Assembly (NCBI RefSeq): GCF_030323265.1
Contig: NZ_CP104990.1
Location: 712,997-776,996 of the forward strand
Length of the DNA stretch: 64,000 nt
Direction of reading: 5' to 3'
Source of the DNA: Terrirhizobium terrae
GTDB lineage: Bacteria > Pseudomonadota > Alphaproteobacteria > Rhizobiales > Rhizobiaceae
Part shown: positions 9,383-19,396 of the stretch, piece after piece
Numbering within the stretch: position 1 is the stretch's first letter
Layout of the letters: each line of letters starts with the position of its first letter
Made by a program: the position numbers and the translations under genes
Notes under the pieces: generated by a model
Database searches by the model: none
What the model was told of the DNA's origin: nothing
Seen by the model: the letters and a program-made list of their open reading frames with translations, nothing else

Positions 9383-9439
9383 ATTTGAGCGAATTTCCGC
9401 ACCTGTGGATTTGCTCATTGTGCGGATTTATGCTCAAAT
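9383..9439. promoter_or_regulatory. DctD-type upstream activating sequences
   Basis: Two 20-bp arms, 9383-9402 and 9420-9439, form an imperfect inverted repeat: ATTTGAGC-N6-CCGCAC against GTGCGG-N6-GCTCAAAT (16 of 20 positions match). The TGCGGA/TCCGCA cores resemble known DctD binding sites. They lie about 70-140 bp upstream of the dctA sigma-54 promoter, an enhancer-like position, and just before dctB. Confidence 0.6.
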
Positions 9440-9445
9440 GCCGTC

Positions 9446-11284
9446 GTGTCAGAAAGTCAGAACAAAGAGCCTCCTGCACCTTCCCGGCGCACATGGATCG
9501 TCTTCGGCCTTGCGTTGTTGATGGCCTGCGCGGCGGTTTTCTATGTTGCCGGCATATACGGCCGGGCGTCGGCGTTATCGACACTTTCCGCTCAAGGCAG
9601 GACAGAGGCAAACCTGAAGGTGGCCCTGTTGCGTGCGGTTCTTGAGCGTCCGCGGGCGCTGCCGCTCCTGCTGGCCCGAGATCGGGACGTCGAAGATGCG
9701 CTGTCAAGCAACGAGCCGACCGCAAGGATCGCTCTCAGCCGCAAGCTCGAAGACTTGATCGCGCCCACCAAGGCTGCGGTGATCTATGTCGTCGGCGCCG
9801 ATGGCATTGCGATCTCCGCCAGCAACTGGCGCGAGGAAAAGAGCTTTGTCGGCAACGACTATACGTTCCGCAGCTATTTCTCGCGCGGAATGCGGGAAGG
9901 TGGCGGCGAACATTTTGCGCTCGGTTCCGTAAGCAATCGGCCGGGCTTGTACATCTCTCACCGGGTCGGCCCGGCGGAAAAGCCGCTTGGTGTCGTTGTC
10001 GCCAAGATGGAGTTCGATCAGTTGGAGGCCGATTGGCGCGACACGCAGCGGCCGTCCTTCGTCACCGACGACAATCATGTAGTGCTGATCACAAGCGTGC
10101 CGTCCTGGCGCTTCATGACCACTGAGCCGTTGCCGTCGTCAAGCCTGGCATCCATCCGCGACAGCCTGCAGTTCGGTGACGCTTCGCTCACGCCGCTGCC
10201 TTTGGCTGAGCTGGAAAAGCTCGCATCGGATGCGTCCATCGTACGTGTTTTCCTGCCGGGCGGCGGGGCGGTTCGTTATCTGCAGATCATGGTTCCTGTT
10301 GTCTCGACGGACTGGAGTTTTCAATATCTCCTGCCGATCGATGGAGCCGTTGCCGCGGATATGCGCGAGTTCCGATTGTTGGGGGTGGCGCTTCTGGTCG
10401 TCTTCGCGGTGGCTGCCGTATGGATCCGGCGTCGGCAGATGGCGCAGACGGCGATGGTTCTGCAGAAGGCTGCGCGCGAGGAGCTGGAGCGGCGGGTCGT
10501 CGAGAGAACGCGTGCTCTCAGCCTCACCCGCGACAGCCTGCAGGCAGAAATTTCCAACCACCGCACGACGGAAACGAAGCTGCAGGCGGTGCAGCAGGAT
10601 CTGGTGCAGGCCAACCGCTTGGCAATTCTCGGCCAAGTCGCCGCAGGGGTGGCCCACGAAATCAATCAGCCGGTCGCGACGATCAGGGCTTATGCCGACA
10701 ATTCCAAGGTCTTTCTCGAACGGCAGCAGGTCGAGCCACTCAAGGAAAATCTCGATCTGATTGCTGGACTGACGGATCAGATCGGCGCGATCACTGACGA
10801 TTTGAAGGCGCTTGCTCGTCGAGGCCGGACAGCAGCAGAGCCGGTGTCACTCGGTGAGGTACTCGAAGGCGCAGTCATGCTTTTGAAGAGCCGCTTCACC
10901 GGTTCCCTGGACAAGCTGGCCATCGACCGGGTGCCCGATGATCTGGAGGTCATGGGAAGCCGCCTCCGCCTCGAACAGGTGTTCATCAACCTCCTGCAGA
11001 ATGCATTGGAGGCCGTGGAGGACCGCGGCAATGGCCGGGTTACCGTGTCCGCGATCGCCTCCGGCAGGGAAGTCGCCATCACGGTAGCCGACAACGGTCC
11101 GGGCATTGCGGAGGAAATCCTGGCCGAGCTGTTCCAACCGTTCAATTCCTCCAAGGATAAGGGCCTCGGCCTCGGTCTGGTGATCTGCAAGGACATTGTC
11201 TCCGATTATGGTGGCAGGCTGACCGTCGAGACCGGTGAGGGCGGCACCGGCTTTACCGTTCATCTGAAAAGGGCTGACGAATGA
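9446..11284 (+). CDS. dctB: C4-dicarboxylate sensor histidine kinase DctB
   Basis: This is a membrane sensor kinase that detects external C4-dicarboxylates and phosphorylates DctD. It starts with GTG. The 612 residues show a first membrane segment (about 17-38), a periplasmic double-PDC-like sensor ([32 protein letters not shown]), a second membrane segment (about 309-326) and a coiled-coil linker. The HisKA box follows, with phospho-acceptor H404 in GVAHEINQP, then the ATPase boxes ([27 protein letters not shown]). It overlaps dctD by 4 bp, so the pair is translationally coupled. Confidence 0.95.
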   Translation: MSESQNKEPPAPSRRTWIVFGLALLMACAAVFYVAGIYGRASALSTLSAQGRTEANLKVALLRAVLERPRALPLLLARDRDVEDALSSNEPTARIALSRKLEDLIAPTKAAVIYVVGADGIAISASNWREEKSFVGNDYTFRSYFSRGMREGGGEHFALGSVSNRPGLYISHRVGPAEKPLGVVVAKMEFDQLEADWRDTQRPSFVTDDNHVVLITSVPSWRFMTTEPLPSSSLASIRDSLQFGDASLTPLPLAELEKLASDASIVRVFLPGGGAVRYLQIMVPVVSTDWSFQYLLPIDGAVAADMREFRLLGVALLVVFAVAAVWIRRRQMAQTAMVLQKAAREELERRVVERTRALSLTRDSLQAEISNHRTTETKLQAVQQDLVQANRLAILGQVAAGVAHEINQPVATIRAYADNSKVFLERQQVEPLKENLDLIAGLTDQIGAITDDLKALARRGRTAAEPVSLGEVLEGAVMLLKSRFTGSLDKLAIDRVPDDLEVMGSRLRLEQVFINLLQNALEAVEDRGNGRVTVSAIASGREVAITVADNGPGIAEEILAELFQPFNSSKDKGLGLGLVICKDIVSDYGGRLTVETGEGGTGFTVHLKRADE

Positions 11285-12626
11285 GCGTGCCGGTATTTCT
11301 CATCGATGACGACAAGGATCTGTTGCGGGCGACCGGCCAGACCCTGAGCCTAGCCGGCTTCGATGTTCGGCCGTTTTCGTCCGGCAGCGAGGCGCTGGCG
11401 CAACTGGACAACACATTCCCAGGTGTCGTCGTTACCGATATCCGCATGCCCGGCCTGGACGGGCTGCAACTGTTTGAGCGCATATCAGGTTTCGACCGCG
11501 AAATACCGGTCGTCCTGATGACGGGCCATGGCGACATCCCGATGGCGGTGAAGGCTATTCAGGATGGAGCTTATGACTTCCTGGCCAAGCCGTTTCCGGC
11601 AGAACGTCTCATCCAATGTGTCCGCCATGCGGCGGAAAAGCGTAGCCTTGTGATGGAAAATCGCCAATTGAAAGCCGGCGATAGGAATGGTGAGGATGGT
11701 TTTCCGCTGATCGGCCAGACGCCGGTCATGGAGCGGTTGCGGCATATGCTGCGCCAGATCGCCGACACCGACGTGGATGTGCTGGTCACCGGGGAAACGG
11801 GTAGCGGCAAGGAGGTCGTCGCCGGCGCGCTGCATGCCTGGGGCCGTCGGGCGAGCGGCAATTTCGTCGCGCTGAATTGCGGCGCGCTGCCGGAACAGGT
11901 TATCGAGAGCGAGCTTTTTGGCCATGAGGCCGGCGCTTTTACCGGAGCCCAGAAGAAGCGTGTCGGCCGCATTGAGCATTCGAGCGGCGGCACCCTGTTT
12001 CTCGACGAGATCGAGAGCATGCCGCTGTCGACCCAGGTCCAGATGCTGCGGGTGCTCGAAATGCGCGAGGTGACGCCGCTCGGGACCAACGAGGTCCGCC
12101 CGGTCGACCTTCGCGTCATCGCTGCTTCCAAGGTCGATCTCGGCCAGCCGGACCAGCGGGCGATCTTTCGCGAGGACCTTTATTACCGCCTGAACGTCGT
12201 GACACTGACCATTCCGCCGTTGCGGGAGCGCAGGGAAGACGTCCCCTTCTCTTTAACTATTTTACCCGCAAGGCCAGCCGTCGCTTCGACCGCGACGTGC
12301 CCGTTATGCCTCGTCCGGTGATTGATCATCTGCGCGACCATTCTTGGCCGGGCAATGTCCGCGAATTGTCCCACTATGCGGAGCGATTCGTACTCGGGCT
12401 GGAGCCATCGGATCCCATGCCGGCAAAGCAGATCGAAGCGTCGGGCGAGGCCTCGCTTCCGGATCGACTAGAGCGCTTCGAGGCCGATATCATCCGTGAA
12501 ACGCTGACGGAATGCGGCGGGGACGTGCAGGCGACGATTGCCGCGCTCGGCATCCCGCGCAAGACATTTTATGACAAGCTGCAACGCCACGGTATTGTGC
12601 GTAGCGAATATGTAGATCGACATTAA
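11281..12626 (+). CDS. dctD: C4-dicarboxylate response regulator DctD (one apparent frameshift)
   Basis: This sigma-54-dependent NtrC-type activator turns on dctA. It has a receiver domain with [13 protein letters not shown], an AAA+ core with Walker A GETGSGKE and the sigma-54 contact motif GAFTGA, and a Fis-type HTH at the end ([15 protein letters not shown]). The frame breaks at the C4 run 12243-12246: with one more C, the reading [18 protein letters not shown] continues directly into [13 protein letters not shown]. Repaired length is 448 residues, typical for rhizobial DctD. Since every domain is intact on both sides, a missing base in the data is more likely than a dead gene. Confidence 0.9.
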
Positions 12627-12783
12627 GTCGCTAAATAAATTGAATTTTGTTTGATGCTGGCGGTCTTGGATCGCTGCCCGACTGCTCTGTTTGTCTCAAA
12701 ATGAGCGGCAAAAAACGCGCTGCGGAAACACCTGGTTAAGGTTTGCATTTTATTAACAGGGGCTGGTGTGAACACGTTGTTTG

Positions 12784-15285
12784 ATGGTTTCGCGTAGCAT
12801 GAATTTCCCGCCTTCCCGCAAAGACATTTCCCCGATCGACAGCGCAAATTGGAGCAACGAACAGGAGTTCGTGGCGGCCAATGATCCTGATCATCCGTTG
12901 CCGCTGCCTGAGCCGATCCCGGCGGTCGAGCTTGACCCGGACAAACTCCCGACCTGGCAGCGCGCCTTTATCCTAGGTCCCAATGTCCGCTTTACCCGCA
13001 CGCCGGGCCGCAGCCCGGCTAAGCCGGAGGCCGAAGCGGTCGTCGACGCGCCGAATGCCGAGCAGGCGATCGTTTCGCCTGCCCATATTGTCGCTGCGCC
13101 CGCTGGCCGGGCCCAGCTACCGCACACTCATATCCATGCAGGTTTCCAGGTGAATAATCTCCAGCGCCGGATCGTCCAGGCATTTGCCGCCGGCGAAAAC
13201 GCAGCTCCGATCTCCCAGCCCATCGACGCCGCCGTGCAGCGGCTTGTCGAACAGCCCCTCCAGCACCAGCCCGTCACGCAAGCCGCACCACAGGCAACTG
13301 AGCCTCAGGTCGCGCCAACCCGCCGCATGACCACGATCCCCGATCACCTGATCTGGGAAATGATGAGCCTCGGCGCATCGGAAAATGTCGAGGCCAAGGT
13401 TGCTGTCCGCTCATTGTCGTCGACACCGGATCCTGCTCCCCGCAAGGCGGCCGCATTGTCCCCTACGGTCAAGCGGTTCGTGCCGCCCGCGCCCGCACCA
13501 GCCTCCATCGAACAGGCGCCGATCCCGGCACCTGTTCGGGGTGATGCTACGTCCGCAATCCACCTTTACCGTCAGGTTGCGGTCCGCGAGGCAATGCCCG
13601 CTCCGATCCATGTTGAACACCAGCCGTTGCCGGCAGTCGAGGCGCAGGTGAATGCCGAGCCGGCGATTGCCCCGACCGTTCAGACGATCGAGATGCCGGC
13701 CGCGCAGCAGGTCGCACGCAAACCGCGCGTCCTGCAATTTGCCGAGGACTATACGTTCCCGGATATCGACTTGCTTCAGCACGCTGAGCCGCGCGAAGAG
13801 CAGACGATGAGCCAGGAGGCGCTGGAACAGAGCGCCGGGCTTCTCGAAAGCATCCTTGAGGATTTCGGAGTCAAGGGCGAGATTATCGATGTGCGCCCCG
13901 GTCCGGTCGTCACGCTCTACGAATTTGCCCCGGCACCGGGCGTGAAGTCGTCCCGCGTGATGAACCTTTCGGACGATATCGCCCGCTCGATGTCGGCGCT
14001 GTCGGCCCGCGTTGCCGTCATTCCGGGCCGCAACGTCATCGGCATCGAGCTGCCGAATGCAGAGCGCGAGACTGTCTATCTGCGCGAACTGGTCGAGAGC
14101 AATTCCTATATCGGAACCGATTATCGCCTGCCGCTCTGCCTCGGCAAGACGATCGGCGGCGAACCGGTTATCGCCGAGCTCGCAAAGATGCCGCACCTTC
14201 TCGTTGCCGGCACCACCGGCTCCGGCAAGTCGGTCGCCATCAACACGATGATCCTGTCGCTGCTCTATCATCTGCGTCCGGAAGAATGCCGCTTGATCAT
14301 GGTCGATCCGAAGATGCTGGAGCTCTCGGTCTATGATGGCATCCCGCATCTGCTGACGCCGGTCGTGACCGATCCCAAGAAGGCCGTGCTGGCGCTGAAA
14401 TGGGCCGTGCGCGAAATGGAAGAGCGCTATCGCAAGATGTCGCGCCTCAACGTTCGCAACATTGATGGCTTCAACGCCCGCGTTGCCGAAGCGCGCAACA
14501 AGGGCGAAACGATCATGATCAGCGTGCCGGTCGGTTTTGACCGCAGCACCGGCGAGCAGATCTTCGAGGAACAGTCGCTCGATCTGACGGCGCTGCCCTA
14601 TATCGTTGTCATCGTCGACGAGATGGCCGACCTGATGATGGTCGCCGGCAAGGAGATCGAGGGCGCGATTCAGCGCCTGGCGCAGATGGCGCGTGCGGCC
14701 GGTATCCACCTCATCATGGCCACCCAACGTCCGTCGGTCGATGTCATCACCGGTACGATCAAGGCCAACTTCCCGACTCGCATCTCCTTCCAAGTGACGT
14801 CGAAGATCGACAGCCGCACCATCCTCGGAGAGCAGGGCGCTGAGCATCTTCTCGGCCAGGGCGACATGCTGCACATGAAGGGCGGCGGGCGGATCGCCCG
14901 TGTCCACGGCCCGTTCGTCTCGGATTACGAAGTTGAAAAAGTCGTTGCGCACCTGAAGACCCAGGGCCAGCCGTCTTACCTCGGCAGCGTTACCGAAGAC
15001 GAAGAAGAGGACGGCGTCGAGGAGGAAGAGGATGCAGCAGTCTTCGACCAGACGTCGATGGGCTCGGAAGACAATGGCGACGATCTATACGAGCGCGCGG
15101 TCAAGGTCGTCCAGCGGGACAAGAAGTGCTCGACGTCCTACATCCAGCGCCGTCTTTCGATCGGCTACAATCGTGCAGCTTCGCTGGTCGAGCGGATGGA
15201 GCAGGAAGGTCTCGTCGGTGCGCCGAACCATGTCGGAAAGCGCGAGATCCTTGGCCCGCAGGTACAGCGTTCTGGCGAAGAGTAA
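12784..15285 (+). CDS. ftsK: FtsK/SpoIIIE-type DNA translocase lacking N-terminal membrane helices
   Basis: This is an ATP-driven DNA pump of the FtsK family. Residues about 1-350 are a low-complexity Ala/Pro/Gln-rich linker without hydrophobic segments. Then come the alpha/beta motor domains with Walker [13 protein letters not shown] (about residue 475) and Walker [14 protein letters not shown], followed by [19 protein letters not shown]. The C-terminal gamma winged helix ([17 protein letters not shown]...[14 protein letters not shown]) normally reads polar KOPS sequences and activates XerD. Alphaproteobacteria often carry a second, membrane-anchored FtsK; this looks like the soluble paralogue. 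The start could also be TTG 12781 or ATG 12799. Confidence 0.92.
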   Translation: MVSRSMNFPPSRKDISPIDSANWSNEQEFVAANDPDHPLPLPEPIPAVELDPDKLPTWQRAFILGPNVRFTRTPGRSPAKPEAEAVVDAPNAEQAIVSPAHIVAAPAGRAQLPHTHIHAGFQVNNLQRRIVQAFAAGENAAPISQPIDAAVQRLVEQPLQHQPVTQAAPQATEPQVAPTRRMTTIPDHLIWEMMSLGASENVEAKVAVRSLSSTPDPAPRKAAALSPTVKRFVPPAPAPASIEQAPIPAPVRGDATSAIHLYRQVAVREAMPAPIHVEHQPLPAVEAQVNAEPAIAPTVQTIEMPAAQQVARKPRVLQFAEDYTFPDIDLLQHAEPREEQTMSQEALEQSAGLLESILEDFGVKGEIIDVRPGPVVTLYEFAPAPGVKSSRVMNLSDDIARSMSALSARVAVIPGRNVIGIELPNAERETVYLRELVESNSYIGTDYRLPLCLGKTIGGEPVIAELAKMPHLLVAGTTGSGKSVAINTMILSLLYHLRPEECRLIMVDPKMLELSVYDGIPHLLTPVVTDPKKAVLALKWAVREMEERYRKMSRLNVRNIDGFNARVAEARNKGETIMISVPVGFDRSTGEQIFEEQSLDLTALPYIVVIVDEMADLMMVAGKEIEGAIQRLAQMARAAGIHLIMATQRPSVDVITGTIKANFPTRISFQVTSKIDSRTILGEQGAEHLLGQGDMLHMKGGGRIARVHGPFVSDYEVEKVVAHLKTQGQPSYLGSVTEDEEEDGVEEEEDAAVFDQTSMGSEDNGDDLYERAVKVVQRDKKCSTSYIQRRLSIGYNRAASLVERMEQEGLVGAPNHVGKREILGPQVQRSGEE

Positions 15286-15289
15286 GGTG

Positions 15290-15309
15290 AAGGCCGCCTA
15301 GGCGGCCTT
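15290..15309. terminator. Bidirectional terminator between ftsK and the osmoprotectant operon
   Basis: AAGGCCGCC-TA-GGCGGCCTT is a perfect palindrome located 5 bp after the ftsK stop and overlapping the stop codon of the convergent permease gene. It could end transcription from both sides. Confidence 0.65.
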
Positions 15310-16035
15310 CCATTTCATCAGCGATTTTTCCAGCATCGACAGAAGGTCGAAGACGAGGATCGCCAGGGCTGCCACGAGAAGCGCGCCCTGCAGGATGAAG
15401 GCAAGGTTGTTGGATTGCAGCCCGGCAATGATCACTTCGCCCAGCGTCTTCGCCGCCACCGTCGAGCCTATTGTCGCCGTGCCGAAGCCGATGACGGTGG
15501 AAATCTTGATCCCGCCGACGATCATCGGCAGGCTGAGCGGCAGTTCCACCTGGCGGAAGATTTGTGCCGGCGTCATTCCGTTACCCTTGGCGGCATCCGT
15601 GACGTTCTGCGGAACAGTCGTCAGCGCCGTCATGGTGTTCTCGAAGATCGGCAGCAGCGCATAGAGAAACAACGCGACCAATGTCGGACCGTTGCCGAAG
15701 CCCATGGCCGGCACGGCAAGCGCCAGCACGGCGACCGGCGGAAAGGTCTGGCCGATATTGACCACCGTGCGGGCGAGCGGCAGGAATTCCGCTCCGAAGG
15801 GCCGGGTAACGAGGATCGCCAGCAGCACCGCCACGATCGTGGCAAGCGCCGTCGAGAACAGCACCATCCGCACGTGCAGAAAGGTCAGCGATGCCAGGCT
15901 GCCCTGGTTGTAGATCGACGGCGCATTGGTCTGCACCAGCGGCTTGAAGGCGAACTCGAAGCTTTCCGGCGATGCAAGAAAGCCGACCAGCAGAACCAGA
16001 AGTATCAGGCGGGGGATAAGGCGCCAGATGCTCAT
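15298..16035 (-). CDS. yehW: Osmoprotectant ABC transporter permease (YehW-like)
   Basis: This is the short membrane subunit of a glycine betaine/choline-type importer. I start at the ATG 16035, which overlaps the stop of the ATPase gene (ATGA) and begins with a membrane helix (MSIWRLIPRLILLVLLVGFL); reading from 16134 would overlap the ATPase. The roughly 245-residue product has the OpuC/YehW permease motif around VTDAAKGNGMTPAQIFRQVELPLSLP, which docks on the ATPase, and TVIGFGTATIGSTVAAKTLGE. It is the last gene of a four-gene unit: binding protein, long permease, ATPase, short permease. Confidence 0.92.
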   Translation of the reverse strand: MSIWRLIPRLILLVLLVGFLASPESFEFAFKPLVQTNAPSIYNQGSLASLTFLHVRMVLFSTALATIVAVLLAILVTRPFGAEFLPLARTVVNIGQTFPPVAVLALAVPAMGFGNGPTLVALFLYALLPIFENTMTALTTVPQNVTDAAKGNGMTPAQIFRQVELPLSLPMIVGGIKISTVIGFGTATIGSTVAAKTLGEVIIAGLQSNNLAFILQGALLVAALAILVFDLLSMLEKSLMKWKAA

Positions 16036-16969
16036 TGCGGTCTGACTGCCTGACCGAGCAGGGTTTGCAGCCGCACGCGGCCGATAGGTTTGCCGTCTTC
16101 GGAGACGACCGGCAGGGCGTCCGCCCCGCTCCACAGCAGCGCCGCCAGCGCTTCCTGCTGCGTCTTTCCGCCCTCAATCGGCGCGCCACCGGCATCGCCC
16201 GGCTCGATGACCGATGCTACGGTGCCGAGCGACAGAAGCCGGAAGGGCCGGTCGAAGGTTCCGACCAATCCCTCGACGAAGGGCGTGGCGGGCGCTTTCA
16301 AGAGATCGAGCGGGCGGCCGTATTGCAGCAGTCTGCCCTTATCCATCACGGCGATCGTATCACCCAGATGGAAGGCCTCGTTGATGTCGTGGGTGACGAT
16401 CACGATCGTCGTGCCGAAGCGCTTCTGGATCGACAGAAGTTCATCCTGCGCCTTTCCTCGAAGCACCGGGTCCAGCGCGCCAAAGGTTCGTCCATCAGCA
16501 GGATCTTAGGCTCGGCCGCAAGCGCCCGCGCAACGCCGACGCGCTGCTGCTGACCGCCGGAGAGCTGATGTGGATAACGGTTGGCATAAAGCGCGGGATC
16601 GAGCTGGAAGAGATCGAGCAGTTCGCGCACCTTGGCATCGACGCGGGATTTCTCCCATTTCAGGAGCCGCGGTACGGTCGCGATGTTTTCCGCAACTGTC
16701 TTGTGCGGAAAAAGGCCGTGTCCCTGGATCGCATAGCCGATGCGCCGCCGCAGCTCGTGGCCGGCAATGTTTCGCGTGTCCTCGCCATCGATGAGAATCT
16801 CGCCCTCGTCCTGGGAAACGAGCTGGTTGATCATGCGCAGAAGCGTTGTCTTACCGGAGCCGGACGTGCCGACGAGAACGGCGATCGAGCCTTCCGGAAC
16901 GGTGAAGGAGACTTGGTCGACCACGGCCTTGCCGTCATAGCGTTTCGTCACGGATTTTATGTCGATCAT
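16032..16969 (-). CDS. yehX: Osmoprotectant ABC transporter ATPase (YehX-like; one apparent frameshift)
   Basis: This ATP-binding subunit powers uptake of betaine-like compounds. It shows Walker A GTSGSGKTT, the Q-loop (AIQGHGLFPHKTV), signature LSGGQQQRVGVARAL, Walker B ILLMDEP, the H-loop VTHDINEAFHLGD, and a C-terminal CBS-like domain (ALPVVSEDGKPIGRVRLQ) often involved in sensing ionic strength. The frame breaks at the AAA run 16482-16484 (plus strand). One extra base joins DEPFGALDPVLRGKAQDELL into a normal family sequence of about 312 residues. It overlaps both neighbours by 4 bp, consistent with translational coupling. Confidence 0.9.
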
Positions 16970-18131
16970 GCGGAACGGGCCTCCGTGCCGGGAGCTTTGC
17001 TGAAATCCACCAGCGCATCGAGCACGATGGCGGCTACGAAGGACATGGCGACGGTCGGCAGCGCGCCGAGAAGCACGAGATCCATGGCCGACTGGCCGAG
17101 CCCCTGGAAGACGAAGACGCCCATGCCGCCGCCGCCGATCAGCGCCGCGATCGTTGCCATGCCGATATTCTGGATGAGTACGATGCGAACGGCGGCAAGC
17201 AGGCTCGGGAAGGTGAGGGGAAATTCGATCGAGACGAGCCGCTGCAGGTCCGTCATGCCGGCGCCGCGGGCGGCGTCATTGGCCTCGCGCGGCACATTTT
17301 CCAGGCCCGCCACCGTGTTGGCAACGACCGGGAGCAGTGAATAGAGCACCAGCGCGACAAAGGCCGGTGCGACGCCGATGCCGGAAATGCCGATCGCCGA
17401 GGCGCCGGGCACGTTGGCTGCCACCCAGCCGAGCGGCAGGATGAGCAGGCCGAAGAGCGCAATCGACGGAATGGTCTGGAGAATGTTGAGACTGTTGAGC
17501 AATGCCGCTCGCAGCCATGAGACGCGATGGCAGATGATGCCGATCGGAAGGCCGATTGCGAAGGCCAATATCATCGAGCCGAGAGCGAGCGTCGCATGGC
17601 GGGACATTTCTGCCCAGAAAGCCTGCGACCGGTTTATATATTCCTTGGCGACCGAGATTTCCGCCAGCACACCGGAGGCGAATATGCCGCCGATGATCGC
17701 GATGGCGGCAACGAGAAGCAGCAGGCGGTATTGCGGCGATGGCTTGAGCCTTGCGATCGCATCGACAGCCGCAAGAGAAAGGCCGAAAAGCAGCACCCAG
17801 AGGCCGGAGCCGGGCGATATGCGGGCGTAAGTATTGCCGGGCGGCAGCTGCTCATGGGCCGCCCAGCCCAATGCCAGCACTGTGGCGACGAGCGCCGCCA
17901 TGGCAAGTGCGAGCTTGATGGTCGACGGCAGGCGTAGGATGAGGCAGAGCGCGATAGCCACGAGCACTGCGGTCAACCCGATCCCGGCCCAGGTGGGAAG
18001 GGATCGTAAAGCAAACGCCCTTGCCCCTGGAGAATGCGGTTCGGCTTTACCACCACGAAGGGCAGGACAAGCGTCGCGGCGAGAATCAAGGCGGCCATCA
18101 ATACGCCCGTCTTTTCCAGCCCAATCCGCAA
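16966..18131 (-). CDS. yehY: Osmoprotectant ABC transporter permease with long N-terminal membrane domain (YehY-like; one apparent frameshift)
   Basis: The larger permease matches E. coli YehY over its whole length if one base is restored in the GGG run 17995-17997. Upstream of that point a second frame reads PFVVVKPNRILQGQGRLL, equivalent to the YehY N-terminus, and then joins PTWAGIGLTAVLVAIALCL. I take the TTG at 18131 as start, with AAAGGT upstream, giving about 388 residues (YehY has 385). The C-terminal half has the coupling segment ANDAARGAGMTDLQRLVSIEFPL and IAALIGGGGMGVFVFQGL. A reading that begins only at 17976 would miss about 50 residues. Confidence 0.85.
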
Positions 18132-18173
18132 CGTGCCCGACCTTTCGTTTCGTGTCCTGATGTTATTGGCGGC

Positions 18174-19085
18174 TTACTTGAGGAAGCCGTTCTTCTTGAG
18201 GAAGTCTTCGGCCACAGCCTTGGCCGGTTCGCCGCCCACCTGAACGCGGCCGTTCAACTCCTGCAGCGTCACGAGATCGAGCTTTTCGAAGACCGGCTTC
18301 AGCAGTTCCTCGATCTTCGGGTTCTTCTCGAGCGTTGCCTGGCGGATGATCGGTGCCGGCTGGTAGACCGGCTGGACCTTCTTGTCGTCTTCCAGCACGA
18401 CGAGGCCGGACGGTGCGATACCGCCGTCGGTGCCGTAGACCATCGCCGCATTGGCACCATTGGTCTCGTTGGCTGCGGCCGCGATCGTGGCCGCCGTGTC
18501 GCCTCCGGACAGCGTGATCAGCTGGTCGGAATTCAGCTTGAACCCGTAGGTCGTCTGGAAGGCAGGCAGGGCGGCTGCCGAATTGACGAATTCCGAGGAG
18601 GCGGCGAGCACGATCTTGCCTCCGCCGGCAATGAACTTGCCGAAGTCGGAAAGCGTCTTCAGATTGTTTTCCTGGGCGACATCCTGACGAACGGCGATGC
18701 CCCAGGTGTTGTTGGCGGGCGACGGCGTCAGCCAGACGATCTTGTTGGCGTCGAGATCGAGCTTCTTCACCGTCTCATAGGCCTGGGCCGGATCCTTCCA
18801 GGCCGGATCGTCGGCCTTTTCGAAGAAGAAGGCGCCATTGCCGGTATATTCCGGGTAGATATCGATTTCGCCGGCGGTGATCGCCTTGCGCAGAACCGGT
18901 GTCGCGCCAAGCTGGATCCGGTCGGTCGCCTCGATGCCGTTGGCCTGGAGAACCGACAGGATGACATTGCCGAGCACGCCACCCTCGGTGTCGATCTTGG
19001 AGGAGACGACAACCTGCGCCGAGGCGGCGGTGGCGGTCATCGACAGGGCAAACAGCAGGCCTGCAAATTTCTTCGTGAACGACAT
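18174..19085 (-). CDS. osmF: Osmoprotectant ABC transporter substrate-binding protein (OsmF/YehZ-like)
   Basis: This is the periplasmic binding protein of the YehWXYZ/OpuC-type system. The ATG at 19085 gives a standard signal peptide (MSFTKKFAGLLFALSMTATA, cleaved after ASA near residue 23); the upstream extension to 19193 lacks one. The 303-residue product contains VVVSSKIDTEGGVLGNVIL and AITAGEIDIYPEYTGNGAFF, the signature of the OpuAC/QAT family, plus the late segment LEELLKPV-like IEELLKPVFEKLDLVTLQ. It heads the operon. In E. coli this system imports betaines with low affinity under stress; the substrate here is assumed, not shown. Confidence 0.92.
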   Translation of the reverse strand: MSFTKKFAGLLFALSMTATAASAQVVVSSKIDTEGGVLGNVILSVLQANGIEATDRIQLGATPVLRKAITAGEIDIYPEYTGNGAFFFEKADDPAWKDPAQAYETVKKLDLDANKIVWLTPSPANNTWGIAVRQDVAQENNLKTLSDFGKFIAGGGKIVLAASSEFVNSAAALPAFQTTYGFKLNSDQLITLSGGDTAATIAAAANETNGANAAMVYGTDGGIAPSGLVVLEDDKKVQPVYQPAPIIRQATLEKNPKIEELLKPVFEKLDLVTLQELNGRVQVGGEPAKAVAEDFLKKNGFLK

Positions 19086-19396
19086 TGGAGCTTCCCTAGA
19101 CTGGCGAGCCGGTCTTGACGCCGGCGCGTTGGGTGACGGATCGGAGCATAGGTAGAGCATGGGTTCAAACTGTCGAGGCAGTTTCATCTCCAAGATCGGG
19201 ATTTGAAGAAAAACCTTCGTGAATTTATCGACTTAAGCAGTTTTTGAAGGTGTGGTTAGCGTGACCCATCTCAACCGAAACTGATTTGTCGAAATCCGTC
19301 ACAATATCGGCATCGCGGTGGCTGGTTAACTTGACACAGACCTACCCAGGCATAATGTCGCACATTGGTTCGTCTCTAGAATGGAGAGCAATTACA
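19086..19396. promoter_or_regulatory. Divergent promoter region between osmF and fdoG
   Basis: No gene is visible here. TTGACA at 19331-19336 is followed by CATAATG at 19351-19357, a possible but poorly spaced (14-16 bp) sigma-70 promoter for the formate dehydrogenase operon, about 40 bp upstream of its ATG. I see no convincing FNR box or sigma-54 site. Promoters for osmF would lie near its own end, but none is clear. Confidence 0.35.
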
